The notes: generated by a model from the letters alone, not told the origin. Positions 35,728-46,384 are shown, counted from the stretch's first letter. The stretch: DNA of 64,000 nucleotides from CAWHXG01 sp963833235 (GCA_963833235.1 CAWHXG010000006.1:469641-533640); one strand, 5' to 3'. Numbers and translations are program-made.

Positions 35728-36974
35728 ATGACCTACCACCCGAAATCCGAGTTCCTGACCGTGATGATCGCGCGCGGCTACCTGGCTGACTGCACCGATC
35801 TGGAAGGGCTCGATGCGGCGCTGATGGCGGGACGGGTGCCGGCCTATATCGGCTACGATGCTACGGCGGCCTCGCTGCATGTGGGGCATCTGCTGAACAT
35901 CATGATGCTGCGGTGGCTGCAAAAGACCGGCCACCGCCCGATCACCCTGATGGGCGGCGGCACCACCAAGGTCGGCGACCCGTCCTTCCGGTCCGACGGC
36001 GGCCGCTCCTCGACGCCGCCTCCATCGACGCCAACATCGCCGGGATGCAGCGGGTCTTTGCGCGGTATCTCGACTACGGCCCGGATGCGGCGCTGATGCT
36101 GAACAACGCGGAATGGCTCGACGGGCTGAACTACCTCGATTTCCTGCGCGATATCGGCCGGCATTTCAGCGTCAACCGGATGCTCAGCTTCGAAAGCGTC
36201 AAGTCCCGGATCGACCGGGAGCAGAGCCTCAGCTTCCTCGAGTTCAACTACATGATCCTGCAGGCCTACGACTTTCTGGAGCTGAACCGCCGCCATAGCT
36301 GCGTGCTGCAGATGGGCGGGTCCGACCAGTGGGGCAACATCGTCAACGGGATCGACCTGACCCGGCGCGTCGCCGATCAGGCGATCTTCGGGCTTACGTC
36401 GCCGTTGCTCACGACGTCGGATGGCAGGAAGATGGGGAAAAGCGCCGGCGGCGCCGTCTGGCTCGATGCCCAGATGCTTTCGCCCTACGAATTCTGGCAG
36501 TTCTGGCGCAACACCACCGATGCGGATGTGGGCCGGTTCCTGCGGCTCTACACCGAGCTTCCCGTGGCCGAATGCGACAGGCTGGGCGGGCTCGGCGGGG
36601 CCGAGATCAACGAAGCCAAGATCCGGCTGGCGAACGAGGTCACCGGGATGTTGCACGGGCCAGAGGCGGCCGATGCCGCCGAGGAGACCGCGCGCGAAGT
36701 CTTCGAGAAGGGCGGCGTGGGCGAGGACCTGCCGACGCTGGCGCTGACGGCCGAAGAGGTCGCGGGCGGCATCTCGATCGTGCAGCTGATCGTGCGCGCC
36801 GGGCTCGCGAAGAGCGGCAAGGAGGCCAAGCGTCTCATCTCGGACAACGGCGCGCGGATCGACGATGCGCCGCTGACCGATCCCGGCCTCATGCTCGATG
36901 CCGGTGCGCTGGCCTCTCCGGTCAAGCTCAGCGCCGGGCGCAAGCGGCACGCGCTGGTGACCCTCGCCGAGTGA
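35728..36974 (+). CDS. tyrS: Tyrosyl-tRNA synthetase (one apparent frameshift)
   Basis: Charges tRNA-Tyr. The class I HIGH motif appears as LHVGHLLN near residues 51-58, followed by GGGTTKVGDPSFRSD in one frame. The rest lies in the next frame: LLDAASIDANIAGMQ, GGSDQWGNIVNGIDL, the KMSKS-type GRKMGKSAGG and a C-terminal S4-like domain (GLAKSGKEAKRLI). Adding one missing base near 35998 restores SDERPLLDAA and 415 residues. This is one of only two breaks that needs a deletion rather than an insertion. The ATG at 35728 fits the family N-terminus MTYHPKSEF; an ATG at 35713 is possible. Confidence 0.92.
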
Positions 36975-37007
36975 GGGGCGCCCGTCTGCCGGCACCCCCC
37001 TCGGCCG

Positions 37008-37562
37008 CTACTTGATCACGGTGACGGCCGTCATCCGGTCGGGCTCGCCCACCACGGCGCCGTTTTGCCCGGTGCCGCGCTTGATCGCATCGACCACGTC
37101 CATGCCCGACGTTACCTCGCCCACCACGGTGTAGTCGCCGTTCAGGAACGGCCCCGGCGCGAACATGATGAAGAACTGGCTGTTGGCGCTGTCGGGATTC
37201 TGGGAACGCGCCATGCCGACCGTGCCGCGCTCGAACGGGATGTCGCTGAACTCCGCCGGAATGTCCGGCCGGTCCGATCCGCCGCGCCCGGCCATGTCCA
37301 TGTCGCCGTCCGGCCCGCCGAACTCCACGTCGCCGGTCTGCGCCATGAACCCGTCGATCACCCGGTGGAAGACCACCCCGTCATAGGCGCCCTCAGCGGC
37401 CAGCGCCGTGATCTGCTCAACATGCTGCGGCGCGACATCCTCGAAGAGGTCGATCACCACCGTGCCGCCGGCCTCGCCCGCAACCTCGATCTCCAGCCCC
37501 GTCGCGAAGGCCGGGCCAACCGCGAAGCTCGCGGCAGCGGCCGCCATCCAAACCCTATGCAT
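37008..37562 (-). CDS. Periplasmic peptidyl-prolyl isomerase (cyclophilin)
   Basis: A 184-residue cyclophilin with a signal peptide (MHRVWMAAAAASFAVGPAFA), so it folds proteins in the periplasm. The active-site blocks FHRVIDGFMAQTGD and NSQFFIMF are present. The start overlaps the end of the upstream cyclophilin by eight bases, so the periplasmic and cytoplasmic enzymes are encoded as a tandem pair, probably by duplication. It converges on tyrS. Confidence 0.9.
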   Translation of the reverse strand: MHRVWMAAAAASFAVGPAFATGLEIEVAGEAGGTVVIDLFEDVAPQHVEQITALAAEGAYDGVVFHRVIDGFMAQTGDVEFGGPDGDMDMAGRGGSDRPDIPAEFSDIPFERGTVGMARSQNPDSANSQFFIMFAPGPFLNGDYTVVGEVTSGMDVVDAIKRGTGQNGAVVGEPDRMTAVTVIK

Positions 37563-38061
37563 CGGCGGCCACCTTCACGCTGATCATCCTGTCCGGCTCC
37601 GCGGGCGGCTCGCCTCGGGCCAGCGCGTCCACATGCTCCATGCCGCTCACCACCCGGCCGTAGACGGTGTACTGCCCGTTCAGGAAATGATTGTCGGCGA
37701 AGTTGATGAAGAACTGGCTGTTGGCGCTGTCGGGGCTGGAGGACCGCGCGGCGCCCAGGGTGCCCCGGTCGTGCGGCAGCTTCGAGAATTCCGCCGGCAG
37801 ATCGGGCAGATCCGAGCTGCCCGTCCCAGCCCGGCGGATGTTGAAATCGCCCTCCATGTCGCCGTGCTCCACGTCGCCGGTCTGCGCCATGAAGCCCTCG
37901 ATCACCCTGTGGAAGGCCACGTTGTCGTAGGCTCCGGCGCGGGCCAGCTCCTTCATCCGCTCCGCATGCTGCGGCGCGATGTCGGCCAGCAGCTCGATGG
38001 AGACTGGGCCGTCCTTCAGTTCGATGACGATGGTGTTCTCGGGGTCCGATGACGTGGCCAT
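37555..38061 (-). CDS. Cytoplasmic peptidyl-prolyl isomerase (cyclophilin)
   Basis: A 168-residue cyclophilin without signal peptide, beginning MATSSDPENTIVIELKDGPV. FHRVIEGFMAQTGD and NSQFFINFADN mark the catalytic pocket. The start at 38061 is the family-typical one; the upstream in-frame extension is proline-rich and shares no homology. It is the first gene of the two-cyclophilin pair and is divergent from pgk. Confidence 0.9.
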   Translation of the reverse strand: MATSSDPENTIVIELKDGPVSIELLADIAPQHAERMKELARAGAYDNVAFHRVIEGFMAQTGDVEHGDMEGDFNIRRAGTGSSDLPDLPAEFSKLPHDRGTLGAARSSSPDSANSQFFINFADNHFLNGQYTVYGRVVSGMEHVDALARGEPPAEPDRMISVKVAADA

Positions 38062-38234
38062 CTTGCGTCCTTCTCGCTTCGCGCCCGGCGGCGCATCGGA
38101 AGGGACCGTAGGCCGGAGGCCGGGCAAGGGAAAGGGGGGCGGCGCGCCGGCGATTGACCTCGGCGGCGATCTGCTGTGCAAGCGGGCGGGGGCCAGGGCG
38201 ACGCGGCCGGCCCACCGCCGAAGGAGACGACCGG

Positions 38235-39425
38235 ATGGACTGCAAGACGCTCGACGACATGGACCTTGCCGGCAAGACCGTGCTGACCCGCGTCGACATC
38301 AACGTGCCCGTCCGCGACGGGGTCGTGGGAGACGCGACGCGGATCGAGCGCATCGCGCCCACGATCGCCGATATCCTCGCAAAGGGCGGCAAGCCGGTGC
38401 TGATGGCGCATTTCGGGCGGCCAAAGGGGAAACCGGTGCCCGAAATGTCGCTCTCGGTGCTGCTCCCGAAGCTGCGGGAAATCCTCGATGTGCCGGTCCG
38501 TTTCTCCGAGGATTGCATCGGGCTTCCGGCCAAGCGCGCGGCCGCCGACCTTCCCCAGGGCGAGGTCCTGCTGCTCGAGAACACCCGCTTCCACGAGGGC
38601 GAAGAGGCCAACGATGCCGCTTTCGCCGCCTCCCTCGCGGCCCTTGGCGATGTCTATTGCAACGATGCGTTTTCCGCCGCGCACCGCGCCCATGCCTCCA
38701 CCGAGGGGATCGCACGGCTGCTGCCCGCCTGTGCCGGCCGCTCGATGCAGGCCGAACTCGAGGCGCTCGACGCGGCACTCGGCACTCCCGCCCGCCCGCT
38801 CGTCGCCATCGTCGGCGGCGCGAAGGTCTCCACCAAGCTGGAGCTGCTGGGAAATCTCGTCGAAAAGGTCGACACCCTGGTGATCGGCGGCGGCATGGCC
38901 AACACCTTCCTCGCCGCCCAGGGGCACGCCATCGGCACCTCGCTGGCAGAGCCCGACATGGCCGCCACCGCGCAAGACATCCTGAAGGCCGCCGAACGCG
39001 CGGGCTGCCGCATCTTCCTGCCCACCGACGTCGTGGTCGCCCGCGAATTCGCCGCCGGCGCCGAGGCCGAGGTCGTCGCTGCCGACGCCTGCCCGCCGGA
39101 CAGGATGATCCTCGATGCCGGACCAGAGAGCATCGCGGCCATCGCGTCGATCTTCGAGAATGCCGCGACGCTCGTCTGGAACGGGCCGCTCGGCGCGTTC
39201 GAGATACCGCCCTTCGATGCCGCCACCTTGGCCGCCGCCGCCAAGGCGGCCGAGCTCACCCGGGCCGGTAGCCTCGTCACCGTCGCCGGCGGAGGCGATA
39301 CCGTCGCCGCCCTCAACGCCGCCGGAGCGGCCGAGGATTTCACCTACATCTCGACGGCGGGCGGCGCCTTTCTGGAATGGATGGAGGGCAAGACCCTGCC
39401 CGGCGTGGCCGCCCTCGCCCCCTGA
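38235..39425 (+). CDS. pgk: Phosphoglycerate kinase
   Basis: Converts 1,3-bisphosphoglycerate and ADP to 3-phosphoglycerate and ATP in glycolysis, reversible for gluconeogenesis. The 396-residue protein shows TRVDINVPVRDG, LMAHFGRPKG, LLENTRFHEGEE, VGGAKVSTKLELLGNL, IGGGMANTFLAAQG and the ATP-site TVAGGGDTVAAL. AAGGAG lies eight bases before the ATG at 38235. It is followed 105 bases later by a class I aldolase, a glycolytic pair typical of Rhodobacterales. Confidence 0.95.
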   Translation: MDCKTLDDMDLAGKTVLTRVDINVPVRDGVVGDATRIERIAPTIADILAKGGKPVLMAHFGRPKGKPVPEMSLSVLLPKLREILDVPVRFSEDCIGLPAKRAAADLPQGEVLLLENTRFHEGEEANDAAFAASLAALGDVYCNDAFSAAHRAHASTEGIARLLPACAGRSMQAELEALDAALGTPARPLVAIVGGAKVSTKLELLGNLVEKVDTLVIGGGMANTFLAAQGHAIGTSLAEPDMAATAQDILKAAERAGCRIFLPTDVVVAREFAAGAEAEVVAADACPPDRMILDAGPESIAAIASIFENAATLVWNGPLGAFEIPPFDAATLAAAAKAAELTRAGSLVTVAGGGDTVAALNAAGAAEDFTYISTAGGAFLEWMEGKTLPGVAALAP

Positions 39426-39530
39426 GCGCCCGTACGGTGCGCGGCGTCCCTGTTGGCGCTAACCTGATTGAAACGCCGGCCCCGCTTGCCTAAGCCGGTC
39501 ACGACACAGCAGCGCCGAAGGGGCCCCTCC

Positions 39531-40460
39531 ATGAAGATCTCACGCAACGTCCGCCGGATCATCGCGAACTACGAAGGCGAGACGCCCGGCGTGAAGGGCA
39601 AGCTGGTGTCGATGCTCATGCACGGGCGCCTCGCCGGCACCGGCAAGATGATCATCCTGCCCGTCGACCAGGGGTTCGAACATGGCCCGGCGCGCACCTT
39701 CGCGCCCAATCCCGCCGGCTACGACCCGCATTATCACTACCGCATGGCGATCACCGCCGGGCTGAACGCCTACGCCGCCCCGCTGGGCCAGCTGGAAGCG
39801 GGCGCCGACACCTTCGCCGGCCAGATCCCGACGATCCTCAAGCTCAACTCCGCCAACTCGCTGATGTCGGACACCGCCGGCAAGAACCAGGCGATCACCG
39901 GCTCGGTCGCCGACGCGCTGCGCCTCGGCTGCGCCTGCATCGGCTTCACCATCTACCCGGGCTCCGACATGGCCGTCGACATGTTCGAAGAGATCGTCGA
40001 GATGCGCCGGGAGGCCGCCGCCAAGGGCATTGCCACGGTCATCTGGTCCTATCCCCGCGGCGAGGCGATCAGCAAGGACGGCGAGACCGCCATCGACATC
40101 GCCGCCTACGCCGCCCAGATCGCCGCCCTCCTCGGCGCGCACATCATCAAGATCAAGCTCTCGACCGACCACCTCGAACTCGATGCCGCGAAGAAGGTGT
40201 ACAAGGACGAGAAGATCGACATCGCCGATCAGGCCGCCCGCGTCCGCCACTGCATGCAGGCCTCGTTCGACGGCCGCCGCATCGTCGTGTTCTCCGGCGG
40301 CGCGAAGAAGGGCATCGAAGGCATATACGACGATGCCCGCGCCATCCGCGACGGTGGCGGCAACGGCTCGATCATCGGCCGCAACAGCTTCCAGCGCCCG
40401 TGGGACGAGGCCCTCTCGATGCTGTCGAACCTTGTGGACATCTACAAGAACGGGGCGTGA
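39531..40460 (+). CDS. Class I fructose-bisphosphate aldolase (FbaB/DhnA type)
   Basis: Cleaves fructose-1,6-bisphosphate through a lysine Schiff base. The 309-residue protein begins MKISRNVRRIIANYEGETPG, with ILPVDQGFEHGPA, ITGSVADALRLGC, the probable Schiff-base region HIIKIKLSTDH, VVFSGGAKKGIEG and the phosphate loop GNGSIIGRNSFQRPW. It belongs to the archaeal-type class I family rather than the metal-dependent class II enzymes. The start follows a GAAGGGG element. It lies downstream of pgk. Confidence 0.9.
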   Translation: MKISRNVRRIIANYEGETPGVKGKLVSMLMHGRLAGTGKMIILPVDQGFEHGPARTFAPNPAGYDPHYHYRMAITAGLNAYAAPLGQLEAGADTFAGQIPTILKLNSANSLMSDTAGKNQAITGSVADALRLGCACIGFTIYPGSDMAVDMFEEIVEMRREAAAKGIATVIWSYPRGEAISKDGETAIDIAAYAAQIAALLGAHIIKIKLSTDHLELDAAKKVYKDEKIDIADQAARVRHCMQASFDGRRIVVFSGGAKKGIEGIYDDARAIRDGGGNGSIIGRNSFQRPWDEALSMLSNLVDIYKNGA

Positions 40461-40569
40461 CCCGCCTGCAACGCCGGCGGCGCGATCGGCGCCGACGGCG
40501 GGTTCTTCATATCCCGTCCACCCCTCGCGTGCGATAGATCGGCCGTTCCTCCTAGGGCCCCGGACTGGC

Positions 40570-40863
40570 ATGACAACGCGACCCGGCTTCGGCTTTGCAA
40601 TCTACCTCACCGTGGCCGTGGCCCTCGCGTGCTACTTCGCCTTTGCCGCGATCCGTGGCGACCTGGGCGTGCTGGAACGCCTGGTGATCGAGGCCGATAT
40701 CCGCCGCCTCGAACAGCAGCGCAGCACGCTCGCCTCGGAGGTGGACGATCTGGCCAACAAGACCCACCGCCTCTCCGACGATTACCTCGACCTCGACCTG
40801 CTGGACGAACGCGCCCGCAGCGTCCTGGGCCTCATGCGGGCTGACGAGCTGACCGTCCGCTAG
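40570..40863 (+). CDS. Septum formation initiator FtsB/DivIC family protein
   Basis: A 97-residue bitopic membrane protein. One transmembrane segment (about residues 7-29) is followed by a short coiled coil (VIEADIRRLEQQRSTLASEVDDLANKT, split by a few small residues) and a conserved end (LDERARSVLGLMRADEL). FtsB-like proteins bridge FtsL and FtsQ in the divisome. It lies between glycolytic genes and cysE. In relatives it often precedes pdhA, which is not next to it here. Confidence 0.82.
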   Translation: MTTRPGFGFAIYLTVAVALACYFAFAAIRGDLGVLERLVIEADIRRLEQQRSTLASEVDDLANKTHRLSDDYLDLDLLDERARSVLGLMRADELTVR

Positions 40864-40867
40864 GCGG

Positions 40868-41689
40868 TCACCCGGCGGCGCCCGATGCCTCGCCGAGCAA
40901 GTGGTTCATCGTCACCGAAGGCTGGCTGCATCCCGCCTCGCCGACGATCTTCGCCGGCACGCCCGCCACCGTCTTGCAGGGCGGGACGTCGCGCAGCACC
41001 ACCGAACCGGCGGCGATCCGCGAGCAGTGGCCCACGGTGATGTTCCCCAGCACCTTCGCGCCGGCACCGATCAGAACGCCGTCCTCGATCGTCGGGTGGC
41101 GCACGTCGTCTTCCTTGCCGGTCCCGCCCAGCGTGACCGAATGCAGCATCGAGACATTGTCGCCCACCCGCGCGGTCTCCCCGATCACGACCGAATGGGC
41201 GTGATCGATCATCAGCCCCTTGCCCAGCCGGGCGGCGGGGTGCACGTCGACCCCGAATAGCTCCGAGACCCGCATCTGAACGAAATAGGCCATGTCCCGG
41301 CGGCCCTGGCGCAAGAGCCAATGACCGATCCGGTAGGCCTGGATCGCCTGGTATCCCTTGAAGTAGAGCAGCGGCTGCAACAGGCGGTGGCACGCCGGGT
41401 CGCGCTCCAGCACGGCCACCATGTCCGCCCGCCCCGCCTCTGCAAGCCAGGGGTCCTTCGCCAGCGCCAGATCGGCCACCTCGCGCAGGCTCTGCGCATC
41501 CATTTCGGCCGAAGCCAGCTTGTAGGCGAAGCGGTGCGCAAGCGCGTCTTCCAGCCGACGATGCTGCAGCACCGCGCAATGCATCATGCGGCCCGCCATG
41601 GGCTCGTCGGCCACGACCGCCTCCGCCTCGTCCCGGATCCGTCCCCAGACCGGGTCGAAGGCGGAGAGGGCGACTAGGTGCTCCTGCAT
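40868..41689 (-). CDS. cysE: Serine O-acetyltransferase
   Basis: Makes O-acetylserine for cysteine synthesis. The 273-residue protein has an N-terminal helical domain and a left-handed beta-helix of hexapeptide repeats. The active-site block DVHPAARLGKGLMIDHAHSVVIGE, the loop HSVTLGGTGKE and the end CKTVAGVPAKIVG are visible. GAGGAG stands eight bases before the ATG at 41689. cysE flanks the 3' end of the GTA cluster in many Rhodobacterales, so this position supports vertical inheritance of the cluster. Confidence 0.93.
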   Translation of the reverse strand: MQEHLVALSAFDPVWGRIRDEAEAVVADEPMAGRMMHCAVLQHRRLEDALAHRFAYKLASAEMDAQSLREVADLALAKDPWLAEAGRADMVAVLERDPACHRLLQPLLYFKGYQAIQAYRIGHWLLRQGRRDMAYFVQMRVSELFGVDVHPAARLGKGLMIDHAHSVVIGETARVGDNVSMLHSVTLGGTGKEDDVRHPTIEDGVLIGAGAKVLGNITVGHCSRIAAGSVVLRDVPPCKTVAGVPAKIVGEAGCSQPSVTMNHLLGEASGAAG

Positions 41690-41767
41690 CGCGGCGTCTC
41701 CTCTTTGACGCCGTTCTAGCGTGGCGATGGCCCGGGGCAAACCCCGAATGCCCCGGGCATCCGTCGC

Positions 41768-42472
41768 TCAGGCCCGCGGCGGCGTCATCCGGTAGAGATG
41801 CACCGCCAGCCGCACCGACCCGGCCGTGAACGTGCCGCCCGTCGGCTCCAACCGCAGAGGGGTGGCCGCGTAATAGGCCTGCGGCTGCCCCGTCAGCCCC
41901 ATCGCGAACGAGCCCTGGGCAAGCCCCAGCCCGCTGCCATAGCGCGGCGCGCTGCCCGCGACGCCCAGCCGCCAGGAGGTCAGGCTGCCGGTGATCGCGC
42001 TGCGCACCCGCCCGGTGACCCCGAAGACGACGCAGGAGGCCGGGATCGCGGCCTGGGTCGTGTTCGCGCCACCCGCCACGATGGTGTGATCGATCTCCAC
42101 GATCTCCATCATGGAGGCCGCACCGCCCGATGTCACCGCCACGGCACCCGGCCGCCAGCCGGCCCCGTCCCACAGCGCCTGCGTGCCATTCGACAGGATG
42201 GCGCGCCAGCCGATCTGCGGCGTGACGAAGCGCCAGCCGCCGTTCGCGGCGATGGCAAGCCGCCCCGCCTGCCCGGCCCAGGCATCGCTGGCGCCGGCCG
42301 GCACGGCAAAGGCCTCGCCATCGACCGGCGAAGCGGGCGGCACGGCAAGCGTGGTCGAGACCAGCCGCAGCCGGCTCAGCCCGTCGAGCAAACTCAACGC
42401 CTCGTTCACCGTCACGTGCTTTTGCGCCTGCGACGCCTGCAAGAGGGGCAGGTCCAGATTAGCTGTTTGCAT
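41768..42472 (-). CDS. DUF2793 GTA-associated tail/fibre protein
   Basis: A 234-residue protein opening with the DUF2793 signature: QTANLDLPLLQASQAQKHVTVNEAL, DGLSRL and later DGEAFAVPAGASDAWAGQ. DUF2793 proteins accompany GTA and phage tail genes and, in R. capsulatus, relatives form spikes or fibres on the particle. Here the gene follows g15 directly and its start overlaps the end of g15 by 14 bases, so it belongs to the GTA operon. The C-terminal domain (after about residue 110) probably sets surface or receptor contacts. Confidence 0.82.
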   Translation of the reverse strand: MQTANLDLPLLQASQAQKHVTVNEALSLLDGLSRLRLVSTTLAVPPASPVDGEAFAVPAGASDAWAGQAGRLAIAANGGWRFVTPQIGWRAILSNGTQALWDGAGWRPGAVAVTSGGAASMMEIVEIDHTIVAGGANTTQAAIPASCVVFGVTGRVRSAITGSLTSWRLGVAGSAPRYGSGLGLAQGSFAMGLTGQPQAYYAATPLRLEPTGGTFTAGSVRLAVHLYRMTPPRA

Positions 42473-45400
42473 CGAAGTCCATCCTTCTGAAAGGTCCCGG
42501 CCCGAACCGGTCCGACAATTGCGCCACTTCCATAGCGTAGGCGCCGGTCACGCCCGCGGCCGAACGCTCCGCAGCCCCCCACTGCCAGGCCGGCGCCGTC
42601 ACGCTCGCCTCATGGCGCAGCGTGCCGCCCTGCACGATCCGAACCGCATAGCGTTCCTCCGCCTCGCCAAGGGGCACGTCCCCGTTCGTCCACAGATCGC
42701 CGTCGATCCTTGTCCGCCGGACCCACGCGAAGGCGTGAACGTCGCCCGAAACCGCCCCGGAGAGGTGCACCGGCGCATAGGGCCGCAGCCCGATCCCCTC
42801 CGCCGTGGCCTCCAGGTGGATGTATTCCGGCCGGTCGTAGCCAAGCAGCGCCGGCCCGATCCGGTAGTGCCGCGAGAGCCCCCGGGCCGAGGTCGGCAGG
42901 TCGATCTGCGGCAGGCTCCCGTCGAGCAGCACCACCATGCTCCCCGCCGGCCAGACCGCCGGCATCACCGCATCCGTGCCCAGCTGCCCCCGCAGGCGCA
43001 GGCTCAGGTCGTAGGTGTCGCGCCCGACCAGATCGGCCTGCTGGAACTGGAAGACTTCCCAGTTGCCCGGCGTGCCGTCGCCGATGGCCATCGCGTTGGA
43101 CCCGCCCAGAAGCGCCTCCATCGGCGCCGAGCTCAGCGCCCCCGACATCGCGACCCGCAATACAGGCCCCCTGTCCAGCAGCCCCGGCATCGCCGCCGCC
43201 AGCGGCGTCTGCGTGACCCCAAGGATCGCCGGCGCCCCGACAAGCGTGTTCAGCCGGTAATCCGCGTCGGTCGCCGAAGCGTACACGGCCACCTCGCCCG
43301 GCCAGGGATCGGCCGTGACCGCCACGTGCGGCGCATGGGCCACCTCCGTTCCGGTCAGGAGCGGCAGATCCAGGATCACCGCGGCGACCGGGGTCGGCAC
43401 GGCAGGGGCCCGCAGCTGCGCCGGAGGCTCGATCAGCGCGCCGTGAGTGTAGACCCCCGGCTCCACGCGGACGGATTCGACCAGATGCATCCCCATCTGC
43501 TCGGTCCGGTCGATCCGGTAGTAGCCTTGCCCCGCCGCACCCTGCGGCAGCGCGATCACGTCGCCCGGCCCCAGATCGAGGCGCGAGGGCGGCAAGGCGA
43601 AGCGCGCCGTATCCCGCGCCACCCGCGCCTCGGCCAGCCAGCGTTCGGCCACCGCCCGCGCCTCGCCGTCGGTCAGCACCAGGTTCAGCTCGTTCGCCGC
43701 CACGGCCTCGCTCTCGGCCCCCGGAAACACGGCCTCGGCCGCGCGCGCGTCATAGCTGCCTTCGCTGGCCACGTGCCCAAGGCGCACCCGCCCCGACATC
43801 TCGCTTTCGGACGCCCGCAGCGACAGCACCGCCCCGGTCTGATCGGGATGCACCGCCAGCGCGGCCGTCTCCAGCGCGATCGGCACCTGCGCCTCGCGGT
43901 TCCGGAAGACAAGCCCGCCATCCCGCTCCAGCGCTTCGAACCCGTAAGCCAGCATCAGCGGCTGCAACGCGCCGCGCCCCGTGGCGCTCCCTTCCACGCC
44001 GTAACCGCGCACCAGCCCCCAGAGGTCCGAGACGTCCACGTCGTCCAGCCCCGCCAGTGCGCAGATCTCCGCGACGACGGAGGCCAGCGAGCGCGCCGAG
44101 GTCCGGCCGTTCAGCCAGTGCCCGCGGGCGTAGTTGTCACCGTCGCTCCAGACCTCGGGCAGACCCGGAAACCACGGATAGGGCCGCGCGTCCCAGGCCC
44201 AGACATGCGCGCGGTCCATATCCACCATCCGCCCGCCATAGACGGGCGAGCTGGGGTTCGCCGCCGGATCGGCCCAATGGGCGAACGTGGCCCGCAGGTA
44301 CTGCATCTGCATCAGGTCGTCCCGCGCCCCAGTCGAGGCCCGTGGCAGCACCAATTCCGAAGATTTCGGGTCAAGGAACTTGTTGGGCTCGTTGGCGCCC
44401 TTGTCGATCGCCGCGCAGCCCACCTCGGTGAACCAGAACGGCTTGCTCCGCGGCACCCATGCCGTGGGCTGCGCCGCGCGCACGCCACCGATCCGGTCGT
44501 GGTGAGCATTCTCCCACCACCCCTTCAGGTCCTTGTAGCGAAAGACCCAAGGCTCCCCATAGGCCCCGTCGCTGATGGCCAGCCGCTCCTGCGCCTCGGC
44601 CCCGGCTTCGTCGGCATAGTACCAGTCGAACCCCTCGCCGCCCGCCACGTTGCCGCGCAGGTAGTCGAGGTTGTAGATGGAGCCGAACGCCCCATCCTCG
44701 TGATCGCTGCCCTCCCGCCAGTCGGAAAGCGGCATGTAGTTGTCGATCCCGATGAAGTCGATCTCGGGTTCCGCCCACAGCGGGTCGAGATGGAAGAAAT
44801 GGTCTCCCGAGCCGTCCTGCGGCGTGTAGCCGAAATATTCCGACCAGTCGGCCGCATAGCCAAGCTTCACGTCCGGCCCCAGAAGGCTGCGCACGTCGCG
44901 CGCCAACCGCACCATCTCCGCCACGGCGGGAAAGCTGTTGCCGGCGCCCCGGATCTGGGTGAGCCCGCGCATCTCCGAACCGATGCAGAAGGCCTCCACA
45001 CCGCCCGCCGCCGCGCACAAGGCCGCATAATGCAGGATGAACCGCCGCAGCGAAGCCTCTTCCGGCCCGCTGTAGCTGACCGTCCCGTCGCCCACCGCGA
45101 AGTCGGACGCCGCCGCGTTCCCGAAGAAGGCGGCCACCTCGGCCTCGGCGGCCGCGGTCCCGTCCGGGCTTCCCGGACGTTGCGGCGCGAGGACGTGGTG
45201 ATCCGCCCCCGCCACGGCAGCACCGGCTGATCCGGCGCACCGCTCCAGGGATCGGTCCGGCCATTGCCCGGCATCTGCTCCATCAGGATGAACGGGTAGA
45301 ACATCACGCCCATGCCACGCGCGCTGATCTCGCGGATACCCTCGATCACCGCCGCGTCGGCCGGCGTCCCGCCATAGACCGGGCGGCCATCGGCCTTCGG

Positions 45401-46384
45401 CACGGTCCCGGCCGACCAGCGATCCTCGCCCGCCACCCGCCAGGGCATCGGCGTGCCGTCGATCTCCGTCTGCTCCACCTTCGGGCGCACCCGGCATTCC
45501 CCGCAGCGCAGGTCGTCCCCGAACCACGAGACGACCAGCGCCACCGAGCCGCATTCCGGCAGCTCCGCCTGCAGCGCATCCAGCGACGCGGCCAGATCGG
45601 TCGCGGCGCCAGGCACATGAACGTTCGCGGAAACGGAGCGGCCCGGCCCCGTCTCATAGCGCACCTGGGTGGTCGCCAGCGAATACTCGCCCGTCCCCGG
45701 GATCAGCGCCACGCCCTTCACTCCGCGCGTCACCGTCGGCACGCCGTCGATCTCGGCGCCAAGGTCCGGTCGAAGCACCTCGAAGCTGAATTGCGGCACG
45801 CGGTTGCCGAAGGCCGACAGATCGAGATCCTCGATCACCACGTAGGCCGTGCCGCGATAGGCCGGCGCGTTGTCCAGCCCCTCGACCGCGGCGATCTTCG
45901 CATCGGGCAACTGCGCGCCGCTGCCGGGATAGACCCGCATCGTGATCGTGTCCCGGCCGATCTCGGTGCCGTCCGCCCAGACCCGCGCCACATCGGCGAT
46001 CTCACCCTCGCAGAGGGCGATCGCAAGGCTCACCGAATAGCTGTAGGAGCGCACGCTCTGCGACCCGGCACCGCCCTTGCCGCCGACCCGCTGCGTGCGG
46101 CGGCTCTCCAGGAAGTCCGAGGCCCAGATCACCTGCCCGGCGACGCGAAGCCGCCCGTGAACCCGGTCCACCGAAGCGCCCTCGCTGGCGCCCGTCAGGC
46201 GGAAGCGGTCCACCCGGCCGGTCTCGACCACGTCGGAGCCCGCGCCGAAGATCCGCTGGTCGATCGCCTGGCCAAGGGTCGCGCCCACCGCCCGGCCCAC
46301 CAGGGCCGCCGAAAGGCCCAGCACCGATCCCCCGACTGATGAGCCGACAGCCGCCCCGGCCGCCGAAAGTACGAGTGTCGCCAT
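42459..46384 (-). CDS. GTA gp15: host-specificity/tail tip protein (one apparent frameshift)
   Basis: The large baseplate megatron-like protein of the particle, about 1308 residues once the frame is mended. The N-terminal third (QAIDQRIFG, SYSYSVSLAIALCEGEI, VPQFSFEVLRPD) is in one frame. A glycoside-hydrolase-like TIM-barrel domain (FIGIDNYMPLSDWREG, KPFWFTEVGCAAIDKG) and the phage tail C-terminal domain are in another. One missing base near 45191 restores ITTSLAPQRPGSPDG. The length then matches RcGTA gp15. The TIM-barrel domain could cut surface or wall polysaccharide on entry. Its ATG overlaps the g14 stop. Confidence 0.9.

Noticed and set aside
36973..37002. Terminator between tyrS and the cyclophilin gene
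   Set aside because: GAGGGG and CCCCTC arms exist, but the loop is long and there is no T-tract, so the support is too weak to list.
45180..45205. Programmed ribosomal frameshift in g15
   Set aside because: No slippery heptamer suited to the shift and no need for it in other GTAs. Phage frameshifting is usual in tail chaperones, not in the tail tip gene. A missing base is simpler.
42111..45230. A 1039-residue open frame on the plus strand
   Set aside because: Antisense to GTA g15, with Arg/Pro/His-rich translation and no domain. g15 has clear protein homology in the opposite direction.
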